This document shows positions 20,977 to 32,681 of a stretch of DNA of 64,000 bases, one piece after another. Below the pieces are notes generated by a model. The model did no database searches. It was not told the DNA's origin and was given only the letters and a program-made list of their open reading frames with translations. This DNA comes from Polytrichum commune. Taxonomy: Eukaryota > Streptophyta > Polytrichopsida > Polytrichales > Polytrichaceae. The first letter of the stretch is position 1. Each line of letters starts with the position of its first letter. The position numbers were made by a program, and so were the translations under genes. Location: the NCBI GenBank assembly GCA_950295325.1, contig OX485807.1:3910501-3974500 (forward strand). Direction: 5' to 3'.

Positions 20977-23381
20977 ATGGCTGCCGGAATGCAGAATTCT
21001 ATGGTGGTGCTGTTGCAGGCCGCCTCATTGCTGATGGTCGTGATGTTGTCGATGAGCGGGGCGGAGGCTAATTCAGGTCTGAAGTATGATTTCTACCACA
21101 GTTCTTGCAAGAATGCGGAGGCGATTGTGTTCCAAAAGATGCAGGAGCATTATGCCACGGACAAGACCGTTGCCCCTGGAGTCTTGCGCCTCATGTTCCA
21201 CGATGCTTTCGTGAGGGTATGTTTTTGATTTCATTTCTACCAGATGTTCCTATATGTATATGCATCCACTTGACTGATCATCTGACAGCAGCAGCTGCTG
21301 ATCAATTTCATCGACTTGTCAATCAGTTGAACACATCATTTCATCAAAATGCAAGCGACCAGCGTTTATTCTTGAGTCAGTGTTGAAGTTACATGCCCCA
21401 CTTCAAGGTTTGATATTGTTTTGGTGCCGATGCATGCGATTATTATCAACATTAATTCATCAACTCATAACGATCCACTCTTCTAGTTGTTAAAATTATA
21501 TAGAAACATCGCAAGATTATTACTGCAACCCTATCGCTGGGAGGGCATTGATTCAATGTCGTAGTTGAATCAAGTGAAGTATAAGTGTTGAATGTCATGA
21601 GATAGAATGATGATGAATTTATGAGTTTCTGATGAATCTGTGATGAAAGATGGGCTTGATGTTGATGTGGTCACTCCTATGATCGGAGTGTTCTGAAATG
21701 TAGCTAGGTTCGACCAGTAAGTTATCAAGATTTATTTAAAATATCCATGTGTGAATGCCTGATTGTACTTTGGGGAGACTTAGATTGCTAATCGCTTCCC
21801 AAAAGAGACCACCTCCAAGAAATGCTCGTCCCTCGGTCATGCTCCATAAACCTGACTCGGATATTCAAAATGTGTGAGACACTCAACCTTGTCCCTCCGT
21901 GCCATGCTCCGTAAATCCGACTCGACTTGGATTTACATATGTGCGAGGCACTAGACCTTGACCCTCATCCATGCTCCGTAAACCCAACTCGACTCGGATT
22001 TATATGTGTTTGCGATTTTGATGAAGGGCGAAATATCTCTCATTCACGAGAACCTACGGCCGGTTGGCGTGATATCTCCCTCTATTGAACGCTTGATTTG
22101 TTTTCATGCAGGGGGCCGACGCTTCCATCCTTCTGAACGGGACGAATTCGGAACAGGATGCTCTCATCAATACGGGACTCCATGGGTTCGACGCCATCGA
22201 CGCAGCCAAGGCTGCGTTGGAGGAGGTGTGCCAGGGCGTGGTGTCGTGCGCGGACATCCTGGCGTTTGCTAGCCGGGATAGCGTGGTTCTAGCGGGAGGG
22301 AGGAGATGGGAAGTGCCGTCGGGGCGGAGGGACGGGACTGTTTCCAACATATTGGAGCCTCCCTTGAACTTGCCCACGCCCACCATGAACGCGAGTCAGC
22401 AAATCGAGGTGTTCAAACGCAAGGGGTTGAATGCTCAGCAGATGACCACTCTCTCAGGTACAAATTAGGTTGTAGATGAAGTGCATTCGGATATTAACTA
22501 GTTCGGTCCCCGTTCCGTTCCAGCCCGTTGCACCTATGGACATGAATTCATGTCATGGGCTATGCATCCCCTCATCGTCCGTTTTGTAACTTTGCAACGG
22601 TGTGCATCGGCCCTCACCGTTTGGAAGTTTCAAACGTATGGTAAATTTTGGTAACTGAACCTTGTCTAGATGTTTTGTGCATATATTTTGTTGGTCCCAT
22701 GTCGAAAATTTGGCACTAGTACGATAGCGCCCGACTCTCATGCCAAGAACATTGAACAGAAGGGAATGAAATCCCTGCAAGATATCCGGCACGTCATAAC
22801 AAAGCTGAAAGTGTTCCCTGACCACATGGCTCAAGTGTACTTTGGTGATGACTCTGGTGCAATGGAGAAATGCATTTTCAAAAAAAAAGATGTTATTTCT
22901 TGATCCCGAAATCTTGTCATTAAGATGCATGTTACCAACGTAACTGAGAACCGCTGATTTGCGCTTACACATGACAGGGGCACACACCATCGGAATCTCC
23001 CACTGCATCAACATCGTAAACCGGCTTTTCACCTACCCGAGCAAATCCCACATCGACCCCACTATTCCCAAGGACTTCCTCAAGTCGCTCCAGAAACAGT
23101 GCCCCACCAACACAAGCATTTTGAACCCCCTCAACTTGGACCTCAAGACCCCGCACATATTCGACACTCAATACTTCCATGACCTCGTGAACAAGGAGGG
23201 CCTCCAGACGTCGGACCAATCCCTCTTTGACGACGCCCGAACGAAGCCCTTTGTGTACAAGAATCTGAACCCGGGCTTCTTCCTTGACGAGTTCGGAGAG
23301 GCCATGGTGGCGATGGCCAACATTGGTGTGCTTACCGGGAAGGAGGGACAAATCCGCAAGCATTGCGCATTGGTGAACTGA
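20977..23381 (+). CDS. Secretory class III peroxidase (complete, three exons)
   Basis: Exons 20977-21216, 22112-22457 and 22978-23381 (phases 0 and 1; introns 895 and 520 bp) give 329 residues, normal for the family. Residues 1-31 form a signal peptide, so the enzyme should enter the secretory pathway and act in the wall or vacuole, reducing H2O2 with phenolic donors. Visible: distal Arg71 and His75 in RLMFHD, the calcium-site residues D76, V79, G81, D83 and S85, the LPTP motif (167-170), and the proximal haem ligand His198 in LSGAHTIGISHC. Six of the eight conserved cysteines are present (44, 120, 126, 205, 237, 325). The pair forming the HRP C44-C49 disulfide is Ala77 and Ala82 (HDAFVRGADAS instead of HDCFVxGCDAS). 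The start is the first ATG giving a proper signal peptide; the upstream in-frame Met (20890 frame) would spoil it. The gene stands alone, with the mirror MITEs in its upstream region. Confidence 0.95.
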
Positions 23382-23636
23382 GGGCGCGCAACTTACGTTC
23401 TCGGCTCCAGGTCCAGGCAACTTGTGGGGTGTTCCACAACATGGTGATCCAATCCCTTCATGGACCTCCTGGTGCTTTTGGACTCCAGATTTGGACCATG
23501 CTCCAAGTAGTTGGGTTTCTCCAATTGGATGGAGTATTTTTCTTGACTAATTAGGACAGACAAGATTTAGTGCAACTGTGCAACTCCAGTTTTTCGTGCT
23601 TTGGATTCAAATCATGGCGTGCGGACTATTGGCTTC

Positions 23637-23642
23637 AATAAA
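23637..23642 (+). terminator. Candidate polyadenylation signal of the peroxidase gene
   Basis: AATAAA 256 bp after the TGA stop, the first canonical hexamer in the 3' flank. Confidence 0.5.
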
Positions 23643-26150
23643 ATTGCTTGATTTTAGAGTTTCTCGTCTTAGATCCTAATCTAGACTTAGTGCACTAATC
23701 GTTGGCGTCATTAACCCCTGTTGTTTTAGATATCAGACAATCAGCTTGTTCAAAAGAGGAGTCGTTCTGGAAGATGAGATGGGGATGCGAATGAAATCGT
23801 TTTATCTCGGATATTCTTTTTACAGTTAAATAGCATTCAGAACTACTTATGAGCAGAAGTGATGAATAAAATTTCTTTTATATTGAACACTCTTCCAGTC
23901 GTTTTCCCCACAAGTGTGTTCAACATCTTGTACATGAGGAGTTTGTAAAGCATCTTGTGGATTTGAATCCTGTTCTACTTCTTATGATTATGTCTGCAAT
24001 GATACAATGAGAGCAGGGTTGCACAAAATGTTGGGTTCAATTCATGTACTAAAAGCTTTGGGTCATCAAGCAGGAATCATGTAGGCATCAATTGTTGACT
24101 CACCAGTTTACGATTAGCAACCTTGATCAAATTTTGCAACACTTTGAAGTAGCAAAAGATATTTGTTTCCAAACGTGGTGAAACGTAGGGAAAAACTTGC
24201 ATCGACCACACAATGGTAAAACTGTTTGCCATCATTGTCTTGATGTGAATTACGTATATAATGGAGAGAAATATGTACATGAGCTTCATCAAATGGACTA
24301 AAAAGTCTTCTGAAATGACTTTGTCAATGAAATTTTCCTTATAAAATTAAATTTATTTTAAAGTCCACGAAGCTGAAAAGGCTAATGGGCTTGAAAGTAT
24401 ATCATGATGGTTCAAACCAGCTAATTCTCTAGAGTGGCGGATTGTGGTAGTGTCCATGAGATAGAGGCTAATATTAACTTCATGGTCCAATTGAAAGAAA
24501 GGCCTCCTTGATATTATCATATGTGAGATAAGTCCCATGATGTACTTCCACATGGTTGTTTGATTTGTGCGAAGTGTTATAATTTATGTTTGGTCAGGAA
24601 AGTGAGGGTACTTCACTAAAGAGGAGACCACATATGTTTTGAAATGGAGTTTGATAATAATAGATCATACATCATGGTCAGTGGTGATGGCAACCTTTGT
24701 GTCCACTGCCATTATGACTAAAACCCGCATTTTCATTACCACCATGACTGCACTTTTGGTATATGTCACCAAATGTTGGGTGCAACCTAACTATACCATG
24801 CGACAAGATTTTCCTTGCAACATCAGGATGCCACAATAATATGGGTGTAGTGTGGACAGGGGAGAAAGATGGGCATAGCTTCATCTCTCCCAAGTTTAGT
24901 CTTTGCATCCAGGGTGGCCAACATCATCACAGTGGAGCCAAGATGATAATGAATATGATGAAGACGAATATGTTATTGGTGCACGCATACAAAACTGGCA
25001 AGATGAAGCTTGGAATGCAACACATTGGCAGGGTGACATAATATCGTACAATTTCCAATGTGGACGACCTTGGAGAAGTAAGACATCCATTGTGAAACTG
25101 AATGCTATGTGAGTATGAAATTTTATTGATCGCGGAAACATAATAGAACATGTTTATATTGATAAGAACGCTGTGTAGTCTAACTTTTGCAACGAAAAAT
25201 TTTCTTTTAGGATGGTAAATATCGTGCCTATGGCAGGGCACACCTTCGGTTTGTCAACAACTAATATATTATTTCTAATGTTCTTCCCTTGTTGTCTCCA
25301 TCTGTAAATAAAATACAACCCTACCATTTGACTTCATCGAGGCAGATGCACTCGTTGGCGTATGATAACAACCCTATCATTTGATTTTATCGGGACAGAT
25401 GCGTGCACCGATGCATGATAAAGAAGGGCAACCTCCATCTATATCAACTACAATTTATGATGTTTTTAGTTATAAGTCATTTAATCCGGAAACCTTCACA
25501 ACGAAGAACAAAACAACTATAGAGGATAGTGTGCACATTGCGAGGTCCACATAACCGACATTATTGCCCAGGAAGGGACGTTGAATTGTACATCATATTT
25601 TTTAGGTAGAACTGAACGTGTCAATTATTAGGATGCAAGACCAAAATGTTGATGATTATGCTAGCCTGTGGATTATGAATTTAAATACATTGGGCACCCA
25701 ATTTTGGATGACGAGTTTAAAAAAATACTGTCAAAGTGCATGAAAGCAGAATGCTCTCGGTTGCATAAATTGTACATGACGTGACCCGATCGTAAGTACC
25801 TCTCCAAGGAGCAACCCGATGTGTGAGACATGTTGAACACATATTGGAATTTTTCCGAGTTTGGAAAGGTGTAAAAAAATAAGTTTAATTATAACACAAA
25901 TCGAAATAATATTTGAAGACGTGTCGGTAAATACTGAACTCCGTCTGCACTCTGCATTTTTACATTGTTGTTTTGATTAATTAAATCAATGTCACATATG
26001 GTTTCATGTTTATCAATTTCTACGAGGATTTTAATACAATATCAGTATGACATATCTTGTTCTCTATATAAATAAATGCAACCATTAATTCATTTATGTT
26101 GTAAAGTTGTTGGTTTGACTTGCTACAAATCTATTTCTAATCACACATCT
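23643..26150. other. Intergenic, no gene recognised
   Basis: AT-rich sequence with short open frames on both strands that show no recognisable motif. The only structure noted is an imperfect 53-bp tandem duplication at about 25314-25420 (ACAACCCTACCATTTGACTT / ACAACCCTATCATTTGATTT). Confidence 0.45.
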
Positions 26151-27660
26151 ATTGTTGACGCGTATTGAAGCATTGAAAGGAAAATTCTAGAATACGAATA
26201 TTTTTAGGTGGATTTTGCTGCTCTTATCTCTAAATTGGCCATGTTGAATTTTAAAGTGAAAACGCTAACAGAATCAACGATTTCTAGCTTGAAATAAATA
26301 CAAGACAATATGGAACAATAATCGAAGTTAGATGAAGATAAGACCTCTACAACGAATAACCCAAATGAAAAATTTAGGAAAAACACTATCTTTTGGTTAT
26401 TTCAGCAGTCTTAAAGGCACAGAGCACACTCGTTAGAACACCTGTATGCATTCTGAAACTCAAAGCAATAAGGTTGTTTGAGCACGAAGCCCCCTGCGTT
26501 TCATTTTGAATAAAGATACACCACTACCTATCAATGTACCCTTGTCATCTACATATGTGAATGCAATCACTATGAACGAAGGAGCAGGTAAATCTATATC
26601 AGATGGATTGGATTGTGCATTTATATTATCCTTGACAAAGGCCATTAAGATTGTTCCAAAACCGGAAAAAAAAAACTTCGAATGCACGAGAAAAAAATTC
26701 CTATAAAGAATAAGACATTGGGCGTTGAAAATGAATGTTTTACAAAACCCAAATTGATATTGACTACCCCTCCTTCCAAGAAGCTAAGTATAAAGAATAT
26801 ACATATTTTACAAAGTATTAAGTATATATTTTACATATTCTTGCCAATATGTAATGGTTAGCCATTTTTTTTTTCCGCCCCCCCAAATATATTCTTTGGA
26901 TATCTGTAAAATATATACAATAATTTGGTCATGACCGAATATCGGCAAGTCAAAGTTCCAAGAATGTGTGTGGTAGGATTGGGAGCAACATTGTTTATAT
27001 ATGAAGGTTAAAACTGACTTATATTTATGTTTGTTGAATTAGTATAAAGTGTTTAATAAGATCGGCGATATATTGGATATGTAATCTTTCCTTTCTTTTT
27101 ATTAAAATTACGATTATCTATAATGGCCTATTGGTGTACATGTGTAAAATGCCGAAGGAAAGAGAAGTAATGGCAATATCTGATCATCAACTTGGTAGTC
27201 CAAACCAACGCCGAAGATAACTTGTAACAAGACAAATCCACTCTCTAAAAAAATGCCTTGTGTAAGAATTGCAATTCCTTTGGGATATCACTATGCTGAA
27301 CTTTGTGACGGGGTGTTACTCTTCTAACTATTTCACCGGTACTGAACATTAACTGTGCTTTTATTGTTAATGCGGCAAGGGAGCATGGTCAAAATGAAAG
27401 TTGGTAGATTTGTATCATCTTTATGAATCGGAAAATAAAATTATCGAGTGTTGCATTATTTTCGGGCGTGCTGAAGAATCATTATATGACATGAGTATTG
27501 CAGATGAAATATTTGAAATCAATGTTGGCCGTATTTTAATTCAGGATTGTCTATTATTTATGACTGTGGAGGACGACATGTATTTACAACTTACGCTTCT
27601 GAATATGAAACGTGGGATGACAATGTGGCCATGATTCTATTTATGTCTATAGAAGAAAAT
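26150..27660 (+). other. AT-rich decayed coding-like block, unidentified
   Basis: Plus-strand frames 26506-26706 (continuing after a frame change near 26690) and 27401-27634, plus shorter pieces near 26210-26290 and 27137-27260, read like protein broken by stops and shifts. They are rich in Lys, Asn, Ile and Asp with ordinary hydrophobic spacing, for example NVPLSSTYVNAITMNEGAGK and ESLYDMSIADEIFEINVG. I do not recognise a family. Base composition is like the cargo of the element at 13267-15529, but no shared motif or terminal repeat was found. Confidence 0.3.
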
Positions 27661-28643
27661 TTAGAATGAATAATACGATTTTAATTATTTTGAATAAGTA
27701 ATATAAATAGATGCACATATATGAATTATGTACAAGATGTTTATTTTGGGCATATGAACTTGGGAATAAATGAGGTCTTCATTATTTTTCATATAGTTTG
27801 GTGTTGTGTTGTGAATGTTATGGATGTTATAGGAACTTGTTCCATAGTTTTAGTATGCCATGTTGTTGCAAATGTTATTGATGTTCTAGGAGTTTGTTGA
27901 ATAGGTTATCGTTATAGTTTGGTTTGGTTTGGGGCAAGGAGATGAGAATGAGAATGGTAGGATAATGGAGACGTGAAAAATATGGAATTGTGTGAGCTAG
28001 GGAGTTGGGAGTATTGGTGGAAGGATGTGGGGATGTGCGTATAATGATGCTCTTTATGAAGTGAAAAGATAAATTTATATATCAAATTGGTAGTGGATGT
28101 TATGGTTCATAATGCTCAACATGTGTGCATGCTATTGTTGTTTTCATTGTATAATCTACTTGTGATTGAATGCATCTATTGTTTAAGTTGTAATGTTTTG
28201 AATGTTGTAAAAATGAACTTGTAAAACTTAACATCATTGGGCAACCTGATGTGTATCAGTTGGATGACTACTGGTTAGTCTAAGCAGATATTGGCTAGAA
28301 AGGTTGCAAAATCAAATATTCTATTTAGAGCATTGAAGGACGAGAAGCCATTTTTGTAAGTTTTAATGATAGTACGTAATCATTTTATATTTTGTGCTTT
28401 GGATGTCTCAAATTGATTCATGTGGCAAGTGGAATTTTGGGTTTGAGATATTCTTACATGCCAAAGTCTAGCTGAAATAGATAGTGTGAAGTCTCGTTTG
28501 CTCAAGCGCTAAAAGATTATGGTGCTTAAGGGATTGTCAATGCCTACCATTATGTGGAAAACCATCGAAGTGAATTTCGTGTTGAGAGTATCAACGTCTA
28601 ACCTGAATAAGCAGTAGACCAAATTAGTGAAAAATAAATATTT
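27661..28643. other. Intergenic, nothing recognised
   Basis: AT-rich, no supported frame. Lies between the coding-like block and the copia 3' LTR. Confidence 0.45.
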
Positions 28644-28793
28644 TGATACCCTGAATTGGACACTGGACCATATATATATTGTTGTAATAAATGCAGTATA
28701 GGCCTGCTTAATTTGTACCTAGTGGGCTTAATTATACCCTAGACCCACAGTTCCTCGGAGGTAGTGCATAGGTCGTATCAGTTTACTCTAATA
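28644..28793 (-). repeat. Probable 3' LTR of the Ty1/copia remnant
   Basis: Read on the minus strand, a purine tract GGTTGAGGAGGAG is followed by TATTAGAGTAAACTGATACG and the segment ends GGGTATCA. It would be a short (150-bp) LTR whose first bases have changed from TG to TA. No matching 5' LTR was found. Confidence 0.45.
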
Positions 28794-28879
28794 CTCCTCC
28801 TCAACCTATAAGGACTACCTCGTTAAAAACTTCATTGTGTATAAACCTCGAAAGAGTAAAACCAACAATGAAGAAAAAA

Positions 28880-30500
28880 ATGTAGCCTCGGAAAAAATCA
28901 ACTCATGAGGAGTCCTCATTCCTGCTTCTTCTACTAGTTTTTTTATGTTTGTAAGTTGGTAAGGCTTTAGTGAGCATAATGCTATATTATGCTCCGACTC
29001 AATATTTCTAATTTCCGTCTATTTGGTTTCGATTAGATCTTGAGCGTCTCCAAAGATGTGAGGACTAATGTGTTTAACTCTATTAGTCTTGATGAATCCA
29101 GTGTTCATCTGATTAACGCATGCTGCGTTATTTTAAAAAATGACCGTTGGATTGGCCTGATGATTTATCTTGCATTGTTTGGCCAAGATCTCTTGCATCG
29201 TGCGCAGCCACACTACTTCCATAGAATCCTCATGAAACGCTAATAATTTGGTATGGTTTGTCAAGGTTGCAGTCACGGTTTGTTTGGCCGATTTTCACGA
29301 GATCGATGCTCCATTCTTGATGAATATGTAGCATGTTTGTGATTTTTCCAATAGTCTATCGATCTTGAAGCTAAACTATGCATAGCTTGTGATTTCATTC
29401 TTTGTGTCATTCTTGTGAAAGAGTCCGAGGTTTACCGGTCCTCGTAGGTAGCGTAGCAAATGCTTAATTTCTATCCAATGTTTAGATGTTAATTTTTGGC
29501 TGTGCCTTGCAAGAATGTTAGTTGCAAATGCTATATCTGGCCTCGTGTGGGTGGTTAGGTAGGTGAAGGCTCCAACCGCCGTGAGGTACTTTTGTCTATC
29601 CATGATCTCCTCCTCCTCCGAGCAAGGTTGGTAGGGATCATTGTCGCTAAGGCTTCGTCCTATTAGCGGTGCAGCGAGGGGTTGTGTCTGGTTCATTTGA
29701 AAGTGTTGTAAAAACTTACGGGTGTAAGCTTGTTGGTGAAAAAGAAAGCGATTTGGAAAATGTTGTGTCTATAGGCCAAGACAAAATGAAATCTTCCCAA
29801 GTAGCTTCATGTCAAATTGAGCCGTTAGTAGCTTTTCAACATGTTTATATTGTGATGGAGTCCCGATTAGATTTAGATCATCAACATATACAGCCACAAT
29901 CACATATCCTTCAGTTTGCGATAGTACAAAAATGCAAGACAATGTTGGGTCATGTAGGAAACCATGTGAGATCAGGAAGTCTCGGATAAGATGATACCAC
30001 ATTCGGCTAGCTTACTTAAGGTCGTAAATTGCTTTGTTGATTTTGAGACTAAGAAACTTCTCGGATGTGGGGGTGGGGAGTTTAGGGAGAAAATCAAGAG
30101 GGGAGAATGTAGATTCGTATATCCAGATCCCCATATAGATGTGCGGTTACTACATCCATCAAGAAAATCTCAAGAGAAAATGAACTGCCAAGGCTAGAAG
30201 ATACCTGAAAGAGGTAATGTCCAATACTGGGGAGTAGGTCTGATCAAAATCTATTCCTAGACGCTGGGAGAATTCTTGGGCAACGAGGCGTACCTTGAAT
30301 CTGATGAGGTTGTCATACTCATCGAATTTTCTGAAGAATATCAACTTATGACCAATAGGTGGTTTTGTAAGTTGAGTAGAGATCTCACCAAATGCCTTAT
30401 GTCTTCTGAGTGAAACATATTTTGCTTTGAGAACAATTTGCGATTTTGGCCAATCCGGGGATGATTTGGCGTTGTCAAAAGAAAGTGGCTCAGGAGTAAT
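28880..30500 (-). pseudogene. Ty1/copia pol remnant (reverse transcriptase and RNase H)
   Basis: Minus-strand pieces are in copia order with several frameshifts and stops. About 30490-30160: linker and RT start (SSPDWPK, then RFKVRLVAQEFSQRLGIDFD and QTYSPV). 30002-29769: RT core with YVDDLNLIG, the catalytic YVDD box. 29696-29376: RT end (YLTTHTRPDIAFATNILARHS and HWIEIKHLLRYLRG). 29290-28900: RNase H, including a recognisable NAACVNQ and FIKTNRVKHISPH with a nonsense codon just before it. Gag, protease and integrase are absent or unrecognisable. It is inactive. Confidence 0.8.
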
Positions 30501-31518
30501 TTCAATGGTGAATACATGTGGTGTTACGGTGGTTGCCTGTCGGGTTTTGGGAGAGTGGGAAGAGATAGATGCTGATCGTTTTTATGGGAAGGTGTTTCTA
30601 GTACTAGGAAGGGGATGACAAAGAATGTGTGGCCCCGAGTAGAAACCATCAGAAAGTTGATCCGCTAGCTCCTTGATGTTCAGCAACTTGGTGACTTCGG
30701 TATTAGCGACGGAGGTTTGCGGATCCGTATTGAGGGTTCAGGTTTTTTGAGCTGTAAATGTGAGTGGTGTAGGCGGAGGTGAAGAGGTTCCGCCATGGTG
30801 AGGAGACATTGTGTGCCTATGCATGGATTTAGGATCATCCATCTAAATTCGTTTCTGCATTGAAAATCTAGAGGAGGGTCGAAAGTACATGGATGCAGAG
30901 GCAGTTCCCAAACCCTCTAGGCAGTCATTCATGAACCAAGTGCAAATGTTGGTGTTTGTGTTTATTTTGATGAATTGATGAATTTTATAAGATCTCGGAA
31001 TTTTGATCTCATTCATTGTGGGCTCCAAATTGTGCATGGACCTTCACAATCTCAAAATTCCTCTACCTTCCAATCAAGTTTGGTTTTTAATTCTTGCAAG
31101 TCATGAAGTTTTTTCTCAAGTTATTAAAGCCAGTACTAAAGAATATTTGCAAATGTGTGTGAAACTAATTTGTAATGGGAGCCAAAGTGGGCAAACAAAT
31201 TGCTCAATTCTATAGGGTTGGCTTAACAATTCAATTTCTTTAAGAACTTCTAAGAAGATGAGATTTGTGTAACTCTTTGACTTTCATATATATTCTTTTG
31301 GGCAATGCAGAATTGGGTATCACAAGAAAGAATGTTCCCCAAAATAAGAGTTATGCATGCAACTAATTGGAAATACAAGTAGTTGAATTTTTAAAACAAA
31401 ATTGGTCACTTGGTTATTTAAATACAAATTACATTCTAGAATAGCCAAAGTAAGGTATTTATTTTTAATGATTATATTCTTGATTAATTTTTGCATAATG
31501 CTCCAATTGGATGTCCTA
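30501..31518. other. Intergenic up to the gypsy insertion, nothing recognised
   Basis: May include unrecognised 5' parts of the copia relic. No supported frame or LTR seen. Confidence 0.4.
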
Positions 31519-31879
31519 TGTAACGTTCTCAAAAATTATGAGATTCAAGAGGCATGTTCCACCCAATCTTAGAGCTTATATACAAGTACCACTAGCAGTT
31601 GAGGCCACCTCCAACTGGTAGTTAAGTGGTAGTTAAATATATATTAACGAGCTCTCCCCCATGCCTTTAGGATATCTCTAAGTGCAGTTAAATAGTGGTC
31701 TCTACTTATGTGGGAGAACTACGTGTAGAACCACAGTCATCAACTAGTAGTTAACTCCCTTTACCTTTAGGACTGCTAGAGCACTCAGGGTAGCGCCTCT
31801 AGTTTTATAGTAAAGGAATCCCAGTTGAATGAGAGGTTATAAATAAATATAAAACAATAAATATGTAATACACGTTACA
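31519..31879 (-). repeat. 3' LTR of the gypsy element
   Basis: Starts TGTAACG and ends CGTTACA. Differs from the other LTR at six positions, all transitions, with no indel. Next to it at 31880-31893, the minus strand reads the purine tract TAAGTGGGGAGGTG. Confidence 0.95.
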
Positions 31880-32089
31880 CACCTCCCCACTTAGGAATGA
31901 ACATCCGCGTTCATGAATGATCCCAAATCGTAGTGCATCAAGACAAATATAGTCAAGACCACCACTAATTTAAGCGAGCCATGGGATCTGTATCTGTACC
32001 ATGCTCCATGCCAATTGGCAGGGTGAAACAAGTTAATAATAACACCCCGTTTACAGGATCTTGTGCAAGCCTGAAAGAACAGAAGGCGC

Positions 32090-32681
32090 CTACCCCGAAG
32101 ATACCTTCCGCCTCAAACGTTTTTGCGCAGCTGGGGCTTCGCGGTCACGCTTAACACCATGGCGTGTAAGTCTGTCCTCAGACTTTGCTACCGCATCCCA
32201 GTACTCCTTGAGGACTTCTACACTCAAGTTGCATTCGGGCTCCCATGAATTATGCTCAAGTGCATATCCGAGCCATTTGATAAGATAGAATTTCTTGGGG
32301 CGAGAACGAGACCCTCTATCTTCGTGTGAAAGCACGCGTTCTACTTCATAAGATGCATCTTCCTCAAAGACTGGCGGAGGGGGAGGCTGTACCCTGCCAT
32401 CGGCCACATAAGGCCTAAGAAGTGACACATGAAAAACATCGTGGATCTTAAATGTATCTGGCAATTGCACGCGGTATGCTACCACCCCTATCCTTTGCAC
32501 CACCCGAAATGGGCCAATCCACCTTGGTAAAAGCTTTCGAGCTCCTGGGACCTTCAACTTAATGTTGGCAGTACTTACTAGCACTTGCTGGTCCACTTCG
32601 AACGAGACCTCTCGTCGGTTCTTGTCAGCATAGAACTTTTGTCGTTGTTGCGCAACAATGAGATGTTTCTTGGCCTCGTGT
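32090..32681 (-). pseudogene. Gypsy integrase C-terminus with chromodomain
   Basis: Minus-strand frame resuming at KKHLIVAQQRQKFYADKNRR and running through the GPY/F-type block (PRWIGPFRVVQRIG, YRVQLPD, HDVFHVSLLRPY) into a chromodomain (YEVERVLSHEDRGSRSR, then KKFYLIKWLGY and NSWEPECNL). It ends at 32090, about 210 bp before the 3' LTR. In chromoviruses the chromodomain directs integration towards marked heterochromatin. This exon-like piece is open. It is separated from the rest of integrase by the insertion at 32682-34753. Confidence 0.88.

Noticed and set aside
20890-21228. Earlier in-frame Met for the peroxidase
   Set aside because: It would add about 29 residues before the signal peptide; the ATG at 20977 gives a normal secretory N-terminus.
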